DNA of 64,000 nucleotides from a virus: IMG/VR virus record IMGVR_UViG_3300035698_007355, positions 32,732 through 96,731 of that record; one strand, 5' to 3'. The translations under genes and the position numbers were made by a program. Under the pieces are notes generated by a model. It was not told the origin of the DNA and did no database searches. It saw only the letters and a program-made list of their open reading frames with translations. Of the stretch, positions 39,794 through 47,390 are shown one piece after another (position 1 is the first letter of the stretch; the number at the start of each line of letters is the position of its first letter).

Positions 39794-40657
39794 ATGGGAT
39801 ATATGCACATAGAGAACCTGTATAAGAATACAGATATTATGGCGTTCAAAGAATGTTACGCTTTAGAGAAGATACACGGAACATCAGCACATATTAAATT
39901 CACCAGTGAAGATGGAGTATCATTCTTTTCTGGTGGAGAAAAACACGATAAATTTATTAAATTATTTAATTCGGTTAAACTAGAGGAACTTTATTGTAAA
40001 GTTTTTGAGGAACAAGACTGTCCAGATGTTACATTATTTGGTGAAGCTTATGGTGGAAAACAACAAGGTATGAGTGAAACTTATGGTAAAGAATTAAAGT
40101 TTATAGTATTTGATGTTAAAATTGGAGATACTTGGTTAGACGTACCAAATGCTTATGATGTAGCTTGTAAGTTAGACCAAGAATTTGTTGATTGGGTAAA
40201 ATGCGATACTAAATTAGAAACTTTAAATGGTTATAGAGATATACCTTCTAGACAAGCTAAAAGAAATGGTATTGTAGAAGATAAAATTGCTGAGGGTATT
40301 GTATTACGACCTTTAGTTGAGTGTACTAAAAGCAACGGTAACAGAATTATTGTAAAACATAAAAGAGAGGAATTCAACGAAACAAAGACTGTAAGAGAAG
40401 TAGACCCAGAGAAATTAAAAATCTTAGAGGAAGCTAGAGAGATAGCTATTGAATGGGTTACAGAAATGAGGATGAAACACGTTCTTGACAAACTTGGAAA
40501 TCCCGATGATATTAAAGAAACAGGAGCTGTAGTTAAGGCTATGATAGAAGATGTTTTAAGAGAGGCTAAAGGAGAAATAGTCGAGTCCCAAAATACAAAG
40601 AAAGCCATTGGAACTGCATCCGCTAGAATGTATAAGGAGATGACTAGCAAGATATAG
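39794..40657 (+). CDS. RNA ligase (Rnl2-like)
   Basis: 287 residues. Nucleotidyltransferase motifs in order: motif I with Lys26 (EKIHGT), motif III (LFGEAYGG), motif IV (EGIVLRP), motif V (IIVKHKREEF), then a helical C-terminal domain as in T4 RnlB-type ligases. It would seal 3'-OH/5'-phosphate nicks in RNA, typically to repair tRNAs cut by host defence nucleases. The tRNA genes in this genome fit that role. GAGGTT precedes the ATG. Confidence 0.85.
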   Translation: MGYMHIENLYKNTDIMAFKECYALEKIHGTSAHIKFTSEDGVSFFSGGEKHDKFIKLFNSVKLEELYCKVFEEQDCPDVTLFGEAYGGKQQGMSETYGKELKFIVFDVKIGDTWLDVPNAYDVACKLDQEFVDWVKCDTKLETLNGYRDIPSRQAKRNGIVEDKIAEGIVLRPLVECTKSNGNRIIVKHKREEFNETKTVREVDPEKLKILEEAREIAIEWVTEMRMKHVLDKLGNPDDIKETGAVVKAMIEDVLREAKGEIVESQNTKKAIGTASARMYKEMTSKI

Positions 40658-40766
40658 TCCTGAATAACAAACAGGTAGAAATGTCACAGGACAATTCTGC
40701 GATAAAAATTAAGGGAGAGGTGTGGTATTCTAGACCTCTCCCACTAATTGTCAAAGGAGAAATAAA
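40658..40766 (+). promoter_or_regulatory. intergenic hairpin after RNA ligase
   Basis: GGGAGAGGT and ACCTCTCCC (about 40712-40741) form a nine-bp stem with a 12-base loop. No T run follows, so it looks more like an RNA processing or regulatory hairpin than a terminator. A 56-codon frame from 40681 crosses it but overlaps the zinc protein and was not called. Confidence 0.5.
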
Positions 40767-41138
40767 ATGGAACAATGTATTAATTGTAAACGGATGGTTA
40801 AAGACGACCAAATATATGGAGATAATGATGATAAATGTTTTTACTGCATAGGAGGAATAAAAATGGAAGAAACTGCAAAAATATATGTAAACACAACAAG
40901 AGGATTAGCAGAATATATGGGTGGGCCAAATTTTCTAGATGGAAAGCGTAAATGCCCAGACTGTAAAGGTGAAATGGAACGTAGCCCTCTTAGACAACAA
41001 TTTGTAAGAGTTGAGGGCGGAAAAGTATTAGTAGACATCAAACAAGATGGAACAATGATAGTTAGCAAAGCTGACCCAGATTGGAATTGGTTTTGTAAAA
41101 AATGTGTATTAGGTATAAACCCATCACTAATAATGTAA
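40767..41138 (+). CDS. double zinc-ribbon protein
   Basis: 123 residues. First ribbon CINCKR...CFYC, second CPDCKG...CKKC. An internal GGAGG and ATG at 40863 could also give a shorter protein with only the second ribbon. Confidence 0.55.
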   Translation: MEQCINCKRMVKDDQIYGDNDDKCFYCIGGIKMEETAKIYVNTTRGLAEYMGGPNFLDGKRKCPDCKGEMERSPLRQQFVRVEGGKVLVDIKQDGTMIVSKADPDWNWFCKKCVLGINPSLIM

Positions 41139-41174
41139 AGGCACATCAACGCCAATTCAACGAGGAAGACTAAA

Positions 41175-41302
41175 ATGAAACCACTTTGTCCTAAATGTAG
41201 AAAAAAACTAATTAGTAGAGTATATTCTTTTAACGCCATACATTTAAACTTTTTTAATTATGAGTGCCTTAACAAAAATTGTAAATGGAGTAAAGCAAAA
41301 TG
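41175..41302 (+). CDS. zinc-ribbon microprotein
   Basis: 42 residues with CPKC and CLNKNC. The stop TGA occupies 41301-41303 and overlaps the next start as ATGA. GAGGAAG precedes the ATG. A GGCACATCAACGCC element lies upstream at 41140. Confidence 0.5.
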
Positions 41303-41452
41303 ACGATTAAATATTTGGATGCGTCCAAACTGACCACCCGAGAGAAAGAGGAATTTGGTATTGAGGCGGATATAGGTATATTCGCTATCAATACCGATAA
41401 TAATAATAAGGCTAATAAAGTAAAAAAAGGTACAAAAGTATATGAAATATAA
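41300..41452 (+). CDS. microprotein
   Basis: 50 residues (IKYLDASKLTTREKEEFGIEAD), ATGA overlap. Function unknown. Confidence 0.45.
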   Translation: MTIKYLDASKLTTREKEEFGIEADIGIFAINTDNNNKANKVKKGTKVYEI

Positions 41453-41472
41453 TATTTAATAGTGCCTCCTTG

Positions 41473-41496
41473 TCCGGGAAGCGATTGCTTCCTGGA
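41473..41496 (+). terminator. strong intergenic hairpin
   Basis: TCCGGGAAGC-GATT-GCTTCCTGGA forms ten pairs including one wobble. It is placed after a gene group, but no T run follows. Confidence 0.5.
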
Positions 41497-41533
41497 CTCA
41501 TACTTAGAAAAACACTATATGAGGTGAAAAAAG

Positions 41534-41704
41534 ATGGATAAAGAAAACAAATTACGAATGGAACATTTAGAAAACAAAGCAAAGAGGGAATTCATATATA
41601 ATTCTGACTGGTCAGCAATAATGGAAATGTTAGACCCAAAAGAACAAAAGGAACTTAATGACTTGTATGATGAACACCAAATAAGTTATGAAGGTCAATT
41701 TTGA
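41534..41704 (+). CDS. small helical protein
   Basis: 56 residues, charged helices (LRMEHLENKAKREF). GAGGTGA upstream. Function unknown. Confidence 0.5.
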   Translation: MDKENKLRMEHLENKAKREFIYNSDWSAIMEMLDPKEQKELNDLYDEHQISYEGQF

Positions 41705-41754
41705 ATTGTGCCACATAAGCGCCAATTCGACTACCTAAAAGGTGACCAGAAAAA

Positions 41755-41919
41755 ATGAAAGAATACGATATATTATATAAATTTGGAGATGTTTGTATAA
41801 CCGTTGAAGCTAAAAATGAACAGGAAGCTAGAGAAAAAGCACAAAGTTTGTTGGAAGGACAAGATTTAAAGGAAGATAGTAAATGTTATGATATTGAAGT
41901 AGAGGAAACAAGAAAATGA
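41755..41919 (+). CDS. small protein
   Basis: 54 residues, strand-helix-strand (VCITVEAKNEQEAREKAQSL). A GCCACATAAGCGCC element at 41710 lies upstream. ATGA overlap with the next gene. Confidence 0.5.
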   Translation: MKEYDILYKFGDVCITVEAKNEQEAREKAQSLLEGQDLKEDSKCYDIEVEETRK

Positions 41920-42131
41920 TATGTAAACACGAATTAATAATTCCAACTGCTACAAACGAATGGTGTTGTGAAATATGCGGAGAAATGATAGACCCAATTG
42001 TAGTAGCTAAAAGATTGGACGAATTAGATAATTATAAACGAGGATTTATTATATGGATGGAATATTGGGAATCACTACCAGATGAAGAAAAACCTGAGAT
42101 AGACAAAGCATTAAAAAAATTGGACTTATAA
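41916..42131 (+). CDS. zinc-ribbon protein
   Basis: 71 residues; CKHELIIP and CCEICGE ligands followed by helices with MEYWESLPDEEKPEI. Function unknown. Confidence 0.55.
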   Translation: MICKHELIIPTATNEWCCEICGEMIDPIVVAKRLDELDNYKRGFIIWMEYWESLPDEEKPEIDKALKKLDL

Positions 42132-42132
42132 A

Positions 42133-42336
42133 ATGATGACAATATTAATAATAGGAATTGTTGTAGCAAGTATAATACTATATATAACAGGATATGCTTT
42201 AACTACAAGATGGATGAATAATATTACAATGAGCGATATGGATACTGAACTAGAGGGGTTATTATTTGCTTTTTGGAGCATAACAATAATAATAGTAGCA
42301 GTAAACCAATTCTATTTATGGATACGAGGTGACTAA
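42133..42336 (+). CDS. two-span membrane protein
   Basis: 67 residues with two hydrophobic helices (ILIIGIVVASIILYITGYAL and LLFAFWSITIIIVAVNQFYL). A holin-like topology, though no lysis enzyme is adjacent. Confidence 0.55.
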   Translation: MMTILIIGIVVASIILYITGYALTTRWMNNITMSDMDTELEGLLFAFWSITIIIVAVNQFYLWIRGD

Positions 42337-42528
42337 ATGAAATATAAAATAACCTGCACATTTGAACAAATAGTTGAATTACCTGATTTTGATAAGGAAA
42401 TAGAAAAAGATGTTTTAGAAACAGTAATATTTGATAAATTGGAAGATGATATTAATAGGAATAATTCTACACCAGAAGTAGTATTCTGGTCTAATTTAGA
42501 ATGGAGTGAGGAAAATGGTAAGTCCTAA
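42337..42528 (+). CDS. small acidic protein
   Basis: 63 residues (YKITCTFEQIVELPDFDKEIEKD). Overlaps the next gene by 14 bases. Function unknown. Confidence 0.5.
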   Translation: MKYKITCTFEQIVELPDFDKEIEKDVLETVIFDKLEDDINRNNSTPEVVFWSNLEWSEENGKS

Positions 42529-42826
42529 TTTTGTGAAAAAGTTTAAAAGAACTCCACGAAACCTACAAGAAATTGAACGATTAAAACAATGGTATGCAGA
42601 TAAAAATTGCACCATTAAATTACGTGGTAGACATCACGATAGAATTGGATTATACGAAAGAATGGGGTGGAGAAAAACAGCACAAATGGATATACCAATA
42701 GAACACGCTGAGGAAATATCCTTTTACGCTTATAAAAAATATGGGTGGGACTCACCACCATTACCACCTAAATTCCAAGTTGATGATAAAATTGATTGGA
42801 AACAATACTATGGTGAACGACGATGA
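42515..42826 (+). CDS. small protein with W-K-Q-Y-Y tail
   Basis: 103 residues from ATG 42515. Basic N-terminal two-thirds with KLRGRHHDRIGLYERMGW; ends KIDWKQYYGERR, a variant of the tail motif outside the main cluster. Confidence 0.55.
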   Translation: MVSPNFVKKFKRTPRNLQEIERLKQWYADKNCTIKLRGRHHDRIGLYERMGWRKTAQMDIPIEHAEEISFYAYKKYGWDSPPLPPKFQVDDKIDWKQYYGERR

Positions 42827-42948
42827 ACGAGGATTTAAAAGAAAAATTAAAAGAATTGATAGATTGGAATTTTGGACGAATGGATGAGGATTGTCATAAA
42901 ATATTAGATAAGATTCGTAAAGATGAACCACATTGGACAAGTGATTAA
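42823..42948 (+). CDS. microprotein
   Basis: 41 residues, acidic helices (LKEKLKELIDWNFGRMDED). ATGA overlap. Confidence 0.45.
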   Translation: MNEDLKEKLKELIDWNFGRMDEDCHKILDKIRKDEPHWTSD

Positions 42949-42950
42949 AA

Positions 42951-43127
42951 ATGAACGCAGACCAAATTGAAGACTACCAAATGTTTTTGGCTAATAGAAG
43001 TAATTCCGAATTAAAGATAATTAGAGGACATTTACAAAAACAACTTGAATTGGTAGAACATGAACTAAAGCTATCAAACATAAGTATAAAGGAGGGATTC
43101 GAAAATGAAACAAGAACTAACGGATAA
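42951..43127 (+). CDS. small coiled-coil protein
   Basis: 58 residues with GHLQKQLELVEHELKLSN. It overlaps the next gene by 23 bases in a different frame. Confidence 0.45.
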   Translation: MNADQIEDYQMFLANRSNSELKIIRGHLQKQLELVEHELKLSNISIKEGFENETRTNG

Positions 43128-43263
43128 GATAATAGAAATATATGAGGAATGGTTATTAGACTATGCCTCAGACGAGATACATTGTAAAGACCAATTGATA
43201 GACGCAAGTGAAAACCAACTATATTGGGACGAGTTTATTGAACAAATAAAAGACGGTGAGTAA
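43105..43263 (+). CDS. small acidic protein
   Basis: 52 residues with GGAGG nearby (43091). Helical and Glu/Asp-rich. Function unknown. Confidence 0.45.
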   Translation: MKQELTDKIIEIYEEWLLDYASDEIHCKDQLIDASENQLYWDEFIEQIKDGE

Positions 43264-43264
43264 A

Positions 43265-43687
43265 ATGAACAAAGACATATTTTTTATAATATTACTTATG
43301 GCTTTAATAACAGGCTTAGTTGTAGGGTTTTTTATAGCTAAAGAAAAATATGAAGGACAATATGAATGTGTTAATGCTAACCTAATTAATGCCTCATCGA
43401 TTATAGAAGATGGTGAATGGAATGTTATGTATGTAACTATGCCTCAAGAATACTTTAATATAGAAGAGCCTATTGATGGTAAGATAGTTTACCCGAAATA
43501 TATAGTTATAAATCTAAGAGGAAAAACTGTAATAGATGTTATAGAGACCTTTATGCATGAAATGGCTCATTTGTACGGATACCTAGACGCAAAACATTTT
43601 ATTATAAAGGATTCAGATTCTAATTGGGACGAATATACTGATAAAATTGGAGAAAATAATGCTCCTAAAATAACAGCGGTGATATAA
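43265..43687 (+). CDS. membrane-anchored HExxH metalloprotease-like protein
   Basis: 140 residues from ATG 43265. An N-terminal membrane span (IFFIILLMALITGLVVGFF) precedes a soluble domain with FMHEMAHLYGYLDAKHF, an HExxH-x8-H zincin motif. It may act at the cell surface, for example at exit or entry. No substrate can be inferred. Confidence 0.65.
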   Translation: MNKDIFFIILLMALITGLVVGFFIAKEKYEGQYECVNANLINASSIIEDGEWNVMYVTMPQEYFNIEEPIDGKIVYPKYIVINLRGKTVIDVIETFMHEMAHLYGYLDAKHFIIKDSDSNWDEYTDKIGENNAPKITAVI

Positions 43688-43688
43688 A

Positions 43689-43904
43689 ATGAAAGCAATA
43701 GTTACGGTAAAGTTAGAAAGAAATCCAAAACACAACCCTCATAATAAAGTTATAGGAGATTGTCCTTTATACGAGAATACGAAATGTTCGGATGTAACAG
43801 GAGAACATCATAGTTATTTAGAGGAAGCTGAAGACGAAAATATGATTTGGGTTAAAGCTAGGCGAAGATATAAACATATAACGAGAGTGGAAGTAACATG
43901 GTAA
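43689..43904 (+). CDS. hypothetical protein
   Basis: 71 residues with CPLYENTKC, H-rich segments (GEHHSYLEEA) and a beta C-terminus. Function unknown. Confidence 0.5.
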   Translation: MKAIVTVKLERNPKHNPHNKVIGDCPLYENTKCSDVTGEHHSYLEEAEDENMIWVKARRRYKHITRVEVTW

Positions 43905-44032
43905 TAGAATATCAAATAGACCTTATGTTAGAAGATGCTAAGAAAACAAAGAAAGAATTGGCTGTTATTCTTAAAGATATTAAGAGGCGAAATGCTAAAT
44001 TAAAAAAGGAGAATGAAAATGAATGTAAATAA
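43898..44032 (+). CDS. small coiled-coil protein
   Basis: 44 residues, strongly charged helix (LEDAKKTKKELAVILKDIKRR). Overlaps both neighbours. Confidence 0.45.
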   Translation: MVIEYQIDLMLEDAKKTKKELAVILKDIKRRNAKLKKENENECK

Positions 44033-44222
44033 ACTAAATAAATGGTGGGATAAAAGACTTGCTACAGTATATGGTTTTTATTATTTCCTAGCACTTATAA
44101 CACTATTACTGATAGTCCCTTATTATATGTGGGGTGCTATTGGACATGATATAGGATTAATGATATTGTGTGTATTGGCTATGTATAGAATACAAGCACA
44201 CATATTTAGGAGGAGAATATAA
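44019..44222 (+). CDS. membrane protein (two spans)
   Basis: 67 residues from ATG 44019, AAGGAG seven bases upstream. Hydrophobic YGFYYFLALITLLLIVPYYM and a second span, with basic ends. Possible holin or membrane anchor. Confidence 0.5.
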   Translation: MNVNKLNKWWDKRLATVYGFYYFLALITLLLIVPYYMWGAIGHDIGLMILCVLAMYRIQAHIFRRRI

Positions 44223-44354
44223 CCACTAATATGATTACTTCGAGGTTTATAGGATAAATGTAGAACCTGTCATATTAAAAAGTAATGTTTCCGACTATTG
44301 AGTCGGCGTCAATGCGGATTAGAATGTTTCGGGTTAAAAATCTTTCTAAGGAAC
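44223..44354. other. intergenic region with hairpin and dispersed element
   Basis: No gene seen. CCGACT-ATTG-AGTCGG hairpin at about 44291-44306 runs into GGCGTCAATGCGGAT, a copy of the dispersed element at 44305. Confidence 0.45.
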
Positions 44355-44372
44355 AACCGAAACATTTATATA
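44355..44372 (+). promoter_or_regulatory. promoter (first of tandem pair)
   Basis: CAACCGAAACATTTATATA, full consensus. Transcription would begin near 44395. Confidence 0.7.
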
Positions 44373-44416
44373 TGCGAACTTACAATATAATAGGGTAGTT
44401 AAAACATATGGAAGAA

Positions 44417-44432
44417 GCGAAACATTTATAAA
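44417..44432 (+). promoter_or_regulatory. promoter (second of tandem pair)
   Basis: GCGAAACATTTATAAA; the next ATG (44466) is 33 bases downstream, so its message is leaderless or nearly so. A seven-codon frame (MEEAKHL) from 44409 overlies it and would be translated only from the first promoter. Confidence 0.7.
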
Positions 44433-44465
44433 GAGAAATGAATAACTACTATATAGTGACAAATA

Positions 44466-44699
44466 ATGAAAAAGAGCGACCAAAAGGCTTTGAAGTATTA
44501 CATAAACAAGAAGGTTTTCCCTTTACGGAGAACTACCAACGAAAGTATATATTGTGTTGAGGCAAACACAGGTGTTTGGAATGTTAAATATGAGATATTA
44601 AAAGATAGGTATTCTTGTGATTGTAAAAACATAAGATTAACGGAATGCGCTCATATTAAATGTGTCAAATTATGGAGAGAAAATGATGAAGAAGTTTAG
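44466..44699 (+). CDS. SWIM zinc-finger protein
   Basis: 77 residues. YSCDCKNIRLTECAHIKCVKL fits the CxCx(n)CxH SWIM finger. Basic N-terminus. First gene after the tandem promoters; a candidate early regulator. Confidence 0.62.
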   Translation: MKKSDQKALKYYINKKVFPLRRTTNESIYCVEANTGVWNVKYEILKDRYSCDCKNIRLTECAHIKCVKLWRENDEEV

Positions 44700-44805
44700 A
44701 GTTTGCCCACACGGAGACCTATATTACAAGTGTCTATTTTGTAGAGATAACGCGGAAGATAGTAGGATAAGCAAATTATTACATATATTTAGAAACAGAG
44801 GATAA
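44683..44805 (+). CDS. Cys/His microprotein
   Basis: 40 residues with C-P-H and CLFC, a small possible zinc site. Overlaps the SWIM gene by 17 bases. Confidence 0.45.
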   Translation: MMKKFRVCPHGDLYYKCLFCRDNAEDSRISKLLHIFRNRG

Positions 44806-44806
44806 A

Positions 44807-45139
44807 TTGAACCAAACTGAATTAAATACATTCAAGAGGAAATATTTCGATTTGTCCAAACGTATAATCGAAGGTGCTATAATTCACGACCCTGGAACAA
44901 CACCAGGACATAGAGCATTAATAGAAAAAATATGTAACTGGGCACATAATAACAAATATTCATATTTTACAAGGTCTTATCTAAAAGAAGGTAAGATTGT
45001 AGATGTTGTAATTCCCGAATTACCACGTCCATTCATAGAAGTTCGGGACAGTGAAAAGAAAAAAACAAAGGAATATCTAAACAAGTATGAGGACTTAATA
45101 GTTTTTGTAGATGTTGATGACCCTTTTAATTTATTATAG
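44807..45139 (+). CDS. hypothetical protein, possible PD-(D/E)XK nuclease
   Basis: 110 residues from a TTG start after GAGGAT. The order VVIPELPRPFIEVRDSEKKKT then DLIVFVDVDDP resembles a nuclease core (D..., E-x-R), but the motifs are short and not decisive. Confidence 0.4.
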   Translation: MNQTELNTFKRKYFDLSKRIIEGAIIHDPGTTPGHRALIEKICNWAHNNKYSYFTRSYLKEGKIVDVVIPELPRPFIEVRDSEKKKTKEYLNKYEDLIVFVDVDDPFNLL

Positions 45140-45149
45140 AGGTGAAAAG

Positions 45150-45449
45150 TTGGAATTAGAAATTATATTGGGACACGATTTTACAAAAAATCAGTTGGTA
45201 CAGTTAAAAGTATCCAGTTCAGATGAATTAAATGGATGGTATAATTATGATAATCAAAAGACCAGTATTAATATTGGTTCTTTAGATTTCAAAAGAAAAA
45301 AGGTATTTAATTCTATAAAAAGATTTTTTACACAAATTACCGCACACGAAAGTATACACCATACAATATGGAATATTACAGGAAACGATATGGCTAATAG
45401 AACAGAAGAAAAATTTGTAGAACTTATGACAGGTGAAAGAAGATGGTAA
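45150..45449 (+). CDS. HExxH metallopeptidase-like protein
   Basis: 99 residues from TTG 45150 with GAGGTGA upstream. TQITAHESIHHTIWNITG has the HExxH motif, followed by NRTEEKFVELM where a Glu could be the third ligand. Third minimal zincin of the window. Confidence 0.55.
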   Translation: MELEIILGHDFTKNQLVQLKVSSSDELNGWYNYDNQKTSINIGSLDFKRKKVFNSIKRFFTQITAHESIHHTIWNITGNDMANRTEEKFVELMTGERRW

Positions 45450-45742
45450 AAGTAGTGCTAGAGGAAAACGATATAATCGAATTGATTAAAGCAAAATATC
45501 CTTCTGCTGAAATAATTAGTGGGATATCAAAAGAAATTGAGGTTGTAATTCGGGTAACCGATATTACACCAGCAATTACAAAGAATTCAGTGGATGTTCA
45601 CGCAGTTATACCGCCAAAGGTAGTTAGAGATACTAATGGGGCTATAGACGCTGTAAAATCAGGATTAACATCAACACCAAGAAAAAAAACAAATCCTGGA
45701 AAGGACATGGGTCGAGAAAGAGGACGATTACCAGTTTTTTGA
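45443..45742 (+). CDS. hypothetical protein
   Basis: 99 residues. Beta-rich first half, then a basic, low-complexity C-terminus (TPRKKTNPGKDMGRERGRL) suggesting nucleic-acid contact. Confidence 0.5.
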   Translation: MVKVVLEENDIIELIKAKYPSAEIISGISKEIEVVIRVTDITPAITKNSVDVHAVIPPKVVRDTNGAIDAVKSGLTSTPRKKTNPGKDMGRERGRLPVF

Positions 45743-45761
45743 TAATCAAGAGGTATTTTAA

Positions 45762-46100
45762 ATGGAAAAAACAAAAGAAGAATTAGGCAGGCCACAAAAA
45801 CCTTCAACAAGAAGAAAAATTGCGGCAGCTATGAAAGGTAAAAAGAATCCCGCCTGGAAAGACGGAAGAAGGGCTACAAGACGTATAGCTGGAGCAAAAC
45901 CAAATGATGGAAGTCTAGTTCACCATAAAAATGGAGATTCTAAGGACAACCGTAAAAGTAACTTAGAAAAAATACCGAAAAGTAAACGTGGTGAACATGA
46001 TAAAAAACATAAAAGAAATTTAAATTTTAAAAAGTCCGGTGGAACTAAAAAAGTGCCTAGAGGATATAAAGCTAAGGAACTTAAAGGTCGTAAAAAGTAA
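45762..46100 (+). CDS. HNH homing-type endonuclease
   Basis: 112 residues. A NUMOD3-like TRRKIAAAMKGKKNPAWKDG segment that contacts DNA, then the HNH core VHHKNGDSKDNRKSNLE and RGEHDKKH. Typical of free-standing phage HNH nucleases that move with flanking DNA. Confidence 0.75.
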   Translation: MEKTKEELGRPQKPSTRRKIAAAMKGKKNPAWKDGRRATRRIAGAKPNDGSLVHHKNGDSKDNRKSNLEKIPKSKRGEHDKKHKRNLNFKKSGGTKKVPRGYKAKELKGRKK

Positions 46101-46102
46101 TA

Positions 46103-46825
46103 ATGGTAGAAAGAATAGGGGAAGGATTTAATAGTAAATTAATTTTCTCTAAAGAGGAGATTGAAGATATTAAAAACAAATATAAAACACAATCCGCAAC
46201 AGAAATAGCTAATTTTTATAAATTAAATTCAAGTAATATAATATTTGTGTTAAATGAGAATAATATTAAAACACGAACAAGGGAAGAATCACAACAAAAT
46301 TATTTAATACAAAATAATGATAGGTCTTTAAAACAATCAGAATTTATGAAAAATAATAACCCTATGAATAATCCTGAAAGTAGGAAAAAATGTTCACAAC
46401 CTGGTAAAATAAACGCTAATTGGAAAGGTGGAAACATAAAAGTTATTTGTGATAAATGTAAAAGAATTAAATTATTAAAAAAATCAGAATTGAAGAAAAG
46501 GAAATTAAATGGTTTATGTTGGAATTGTTATAAACATTCAAGTCCAAAATCATCACTAGAAATAAAAACAGCAGAAGAATTAACAATACAAGGTATAAAA
46601 TATGAAGAGCAAGTTCCTTTTCACGGAATGTTTTTAGATTTTGTATTACCAAATAAAATTGTTATAGAAGTAGACGGTGAATATTGGCATAATTTACCAG
46701 ATAATAAAAACAGAGATTTAAGAAAAAATAAGTTATTAAAACAAGAAGGTTATAAATTATTCAGGTTTACAGACAAAGAAATTAATGAAGATGTTAAATT
46801 ATGTATAAATAAGGTGAAAAAATGA
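46103..46825 (+). CDS. Vsr-like/DUF559-type endonuclease
   Basis: 240 residues. N-terminal DNA-binding repeats (SATEIANFYKLNSSNIIFVL), a SRKKCSQPGKINANWKGGN motif and a zinc pair (CDKCKR...CWNC). The C-terminal nuclease has SSLEIKTAEELTIQGIKYEEQVPF and FVLPNKIVIEVDGEYWHN, the D/E-x(n)-E-V-D-G-x-x-H pattern of very-short-patch-like (EDxHD) homing nucleases. It follows another homing-type nuclease, so the pair looks like a recent mobile insertion. Confidence 0.72.
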   Translation: MVERIGEGFNSKLIFSKEEIEDIKNKYKTQSATEIANFYKLNSSNIIFVLNENNIKTRTREESQQNYLIQNNDRSLKQSEFMKNNNPMNNPESRKKCSQPGKINANWKGGNIKVICDKCKRIKLLKKSELKKRKLNGLCWNCYKHSSPKSSLEIKTAEELTIQGIKYEEQVPFHGMFLDFVLPNKIVIEVDGEYWHNLPDNKNRDLRKNKLLKQEGYKLFRFTDKEINEDVKLCINKVKK

Positions 46826-46941
46826 AAATAAGTGGATTAACAATATTATCATATAAAATAGATAAGTTAAAGAAATAAGGAAACTGGGTGGGACTTTAAT
46901 TCTAAAATTAAAATAATCGGTATTTTAATCATACAGGAACA
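46822..46941. other. short spacer with 18-codon frame
   Basis: A possible 18-residue ORF starts at 46822 (ATGA overlap). The rest is AT-rich and featureless up to the next promoter. Confidence 0.3.
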
Positions 46942-46958
46942 ACCGAAACATTTATAAA
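46942..46958 (+). promoter_or_regulatory. promoter of replication module
   Basis: ACCGAAACATTTATAAA, full consensus, followed by TAGTAGTAAC at 46979. A nine-codon frame (46993) lies in the leader before the next gene. Confidence 0.7.
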
Positions 46959-47024
46959 GAAACTAGTATTAACTATCTAGTAGTAACAAAAAATGATAGA
47001 TTTAAATATTGAAGGAATTTGAAA

Positions 47025-47363
47025 ATGGGAAAGATGAAAGATGAAGGAATAGAACAACAACAGGCAGAACAATATGCCGATGAATTGTTGCAGAAAGAAG
47101 AAAACCAATTAGAAAATGTAGAACCAGTAACAAAAGCATTATCTGATATGGGTGCTATTTGGAAACAAATAACTACAAAGTTGGATAGAGATTCTGTATG
47201 TTATGTTTGTAAACGGGAACTACTTAAATCTGAAAAGGAAAAAGAGAAATTTGATATTGTCTCTGTGCCTGATGATAAAGTAGATAAAGGATTAGCAGTA
47301 TTTGCGTCCGTTTGTAAAGAGTGTAATACAGAAAAAGAACTTCCAAAAGAGTTTATTGATTAA
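47025..47363 (+). CDS. zinc-binding protein at head of replication module
   Basis: 112 residues from ATG 47025. Acidic helical N-terminus (QQQAEQYADELLQKEENQLE) then CYVCKR and CKECNTEK ligands. Possibly a transcription or replication accessory factor by position. Confidence 0.55.
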   Translation: MGKMKDEGIEQQQAEQYADELLQKEENQLENVEPVTKALSDMGAIWKQITTKLDRDSVCYVCKRELLKSEKEKEKFDIVSVPDDKVDKGLAVFASVCKECNTEKELPKEFID

Positions 47364-47390
47364 GTAAAGTATGAGGTAAAAAAAAATAAA

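Noticed and set aside
40231-40650. Minus-strand frame of 139 residues
   Set aside because: Shadow of the RNA ligase gene, which has all family motifs.
40681-40851. 56-codon frame across the hairpin after the RNA ligase gene
   Set aside because: Overlaps the zinc-ribbon gene, whose CxxC pattern and ribosome site are more convincing.
42133-44222. Lysis (holin/endolysin) module
   Set aside because: Membrane microproteins are present but no cell-wall-degrading enzyme was recognised, so lysis function was not assigned.
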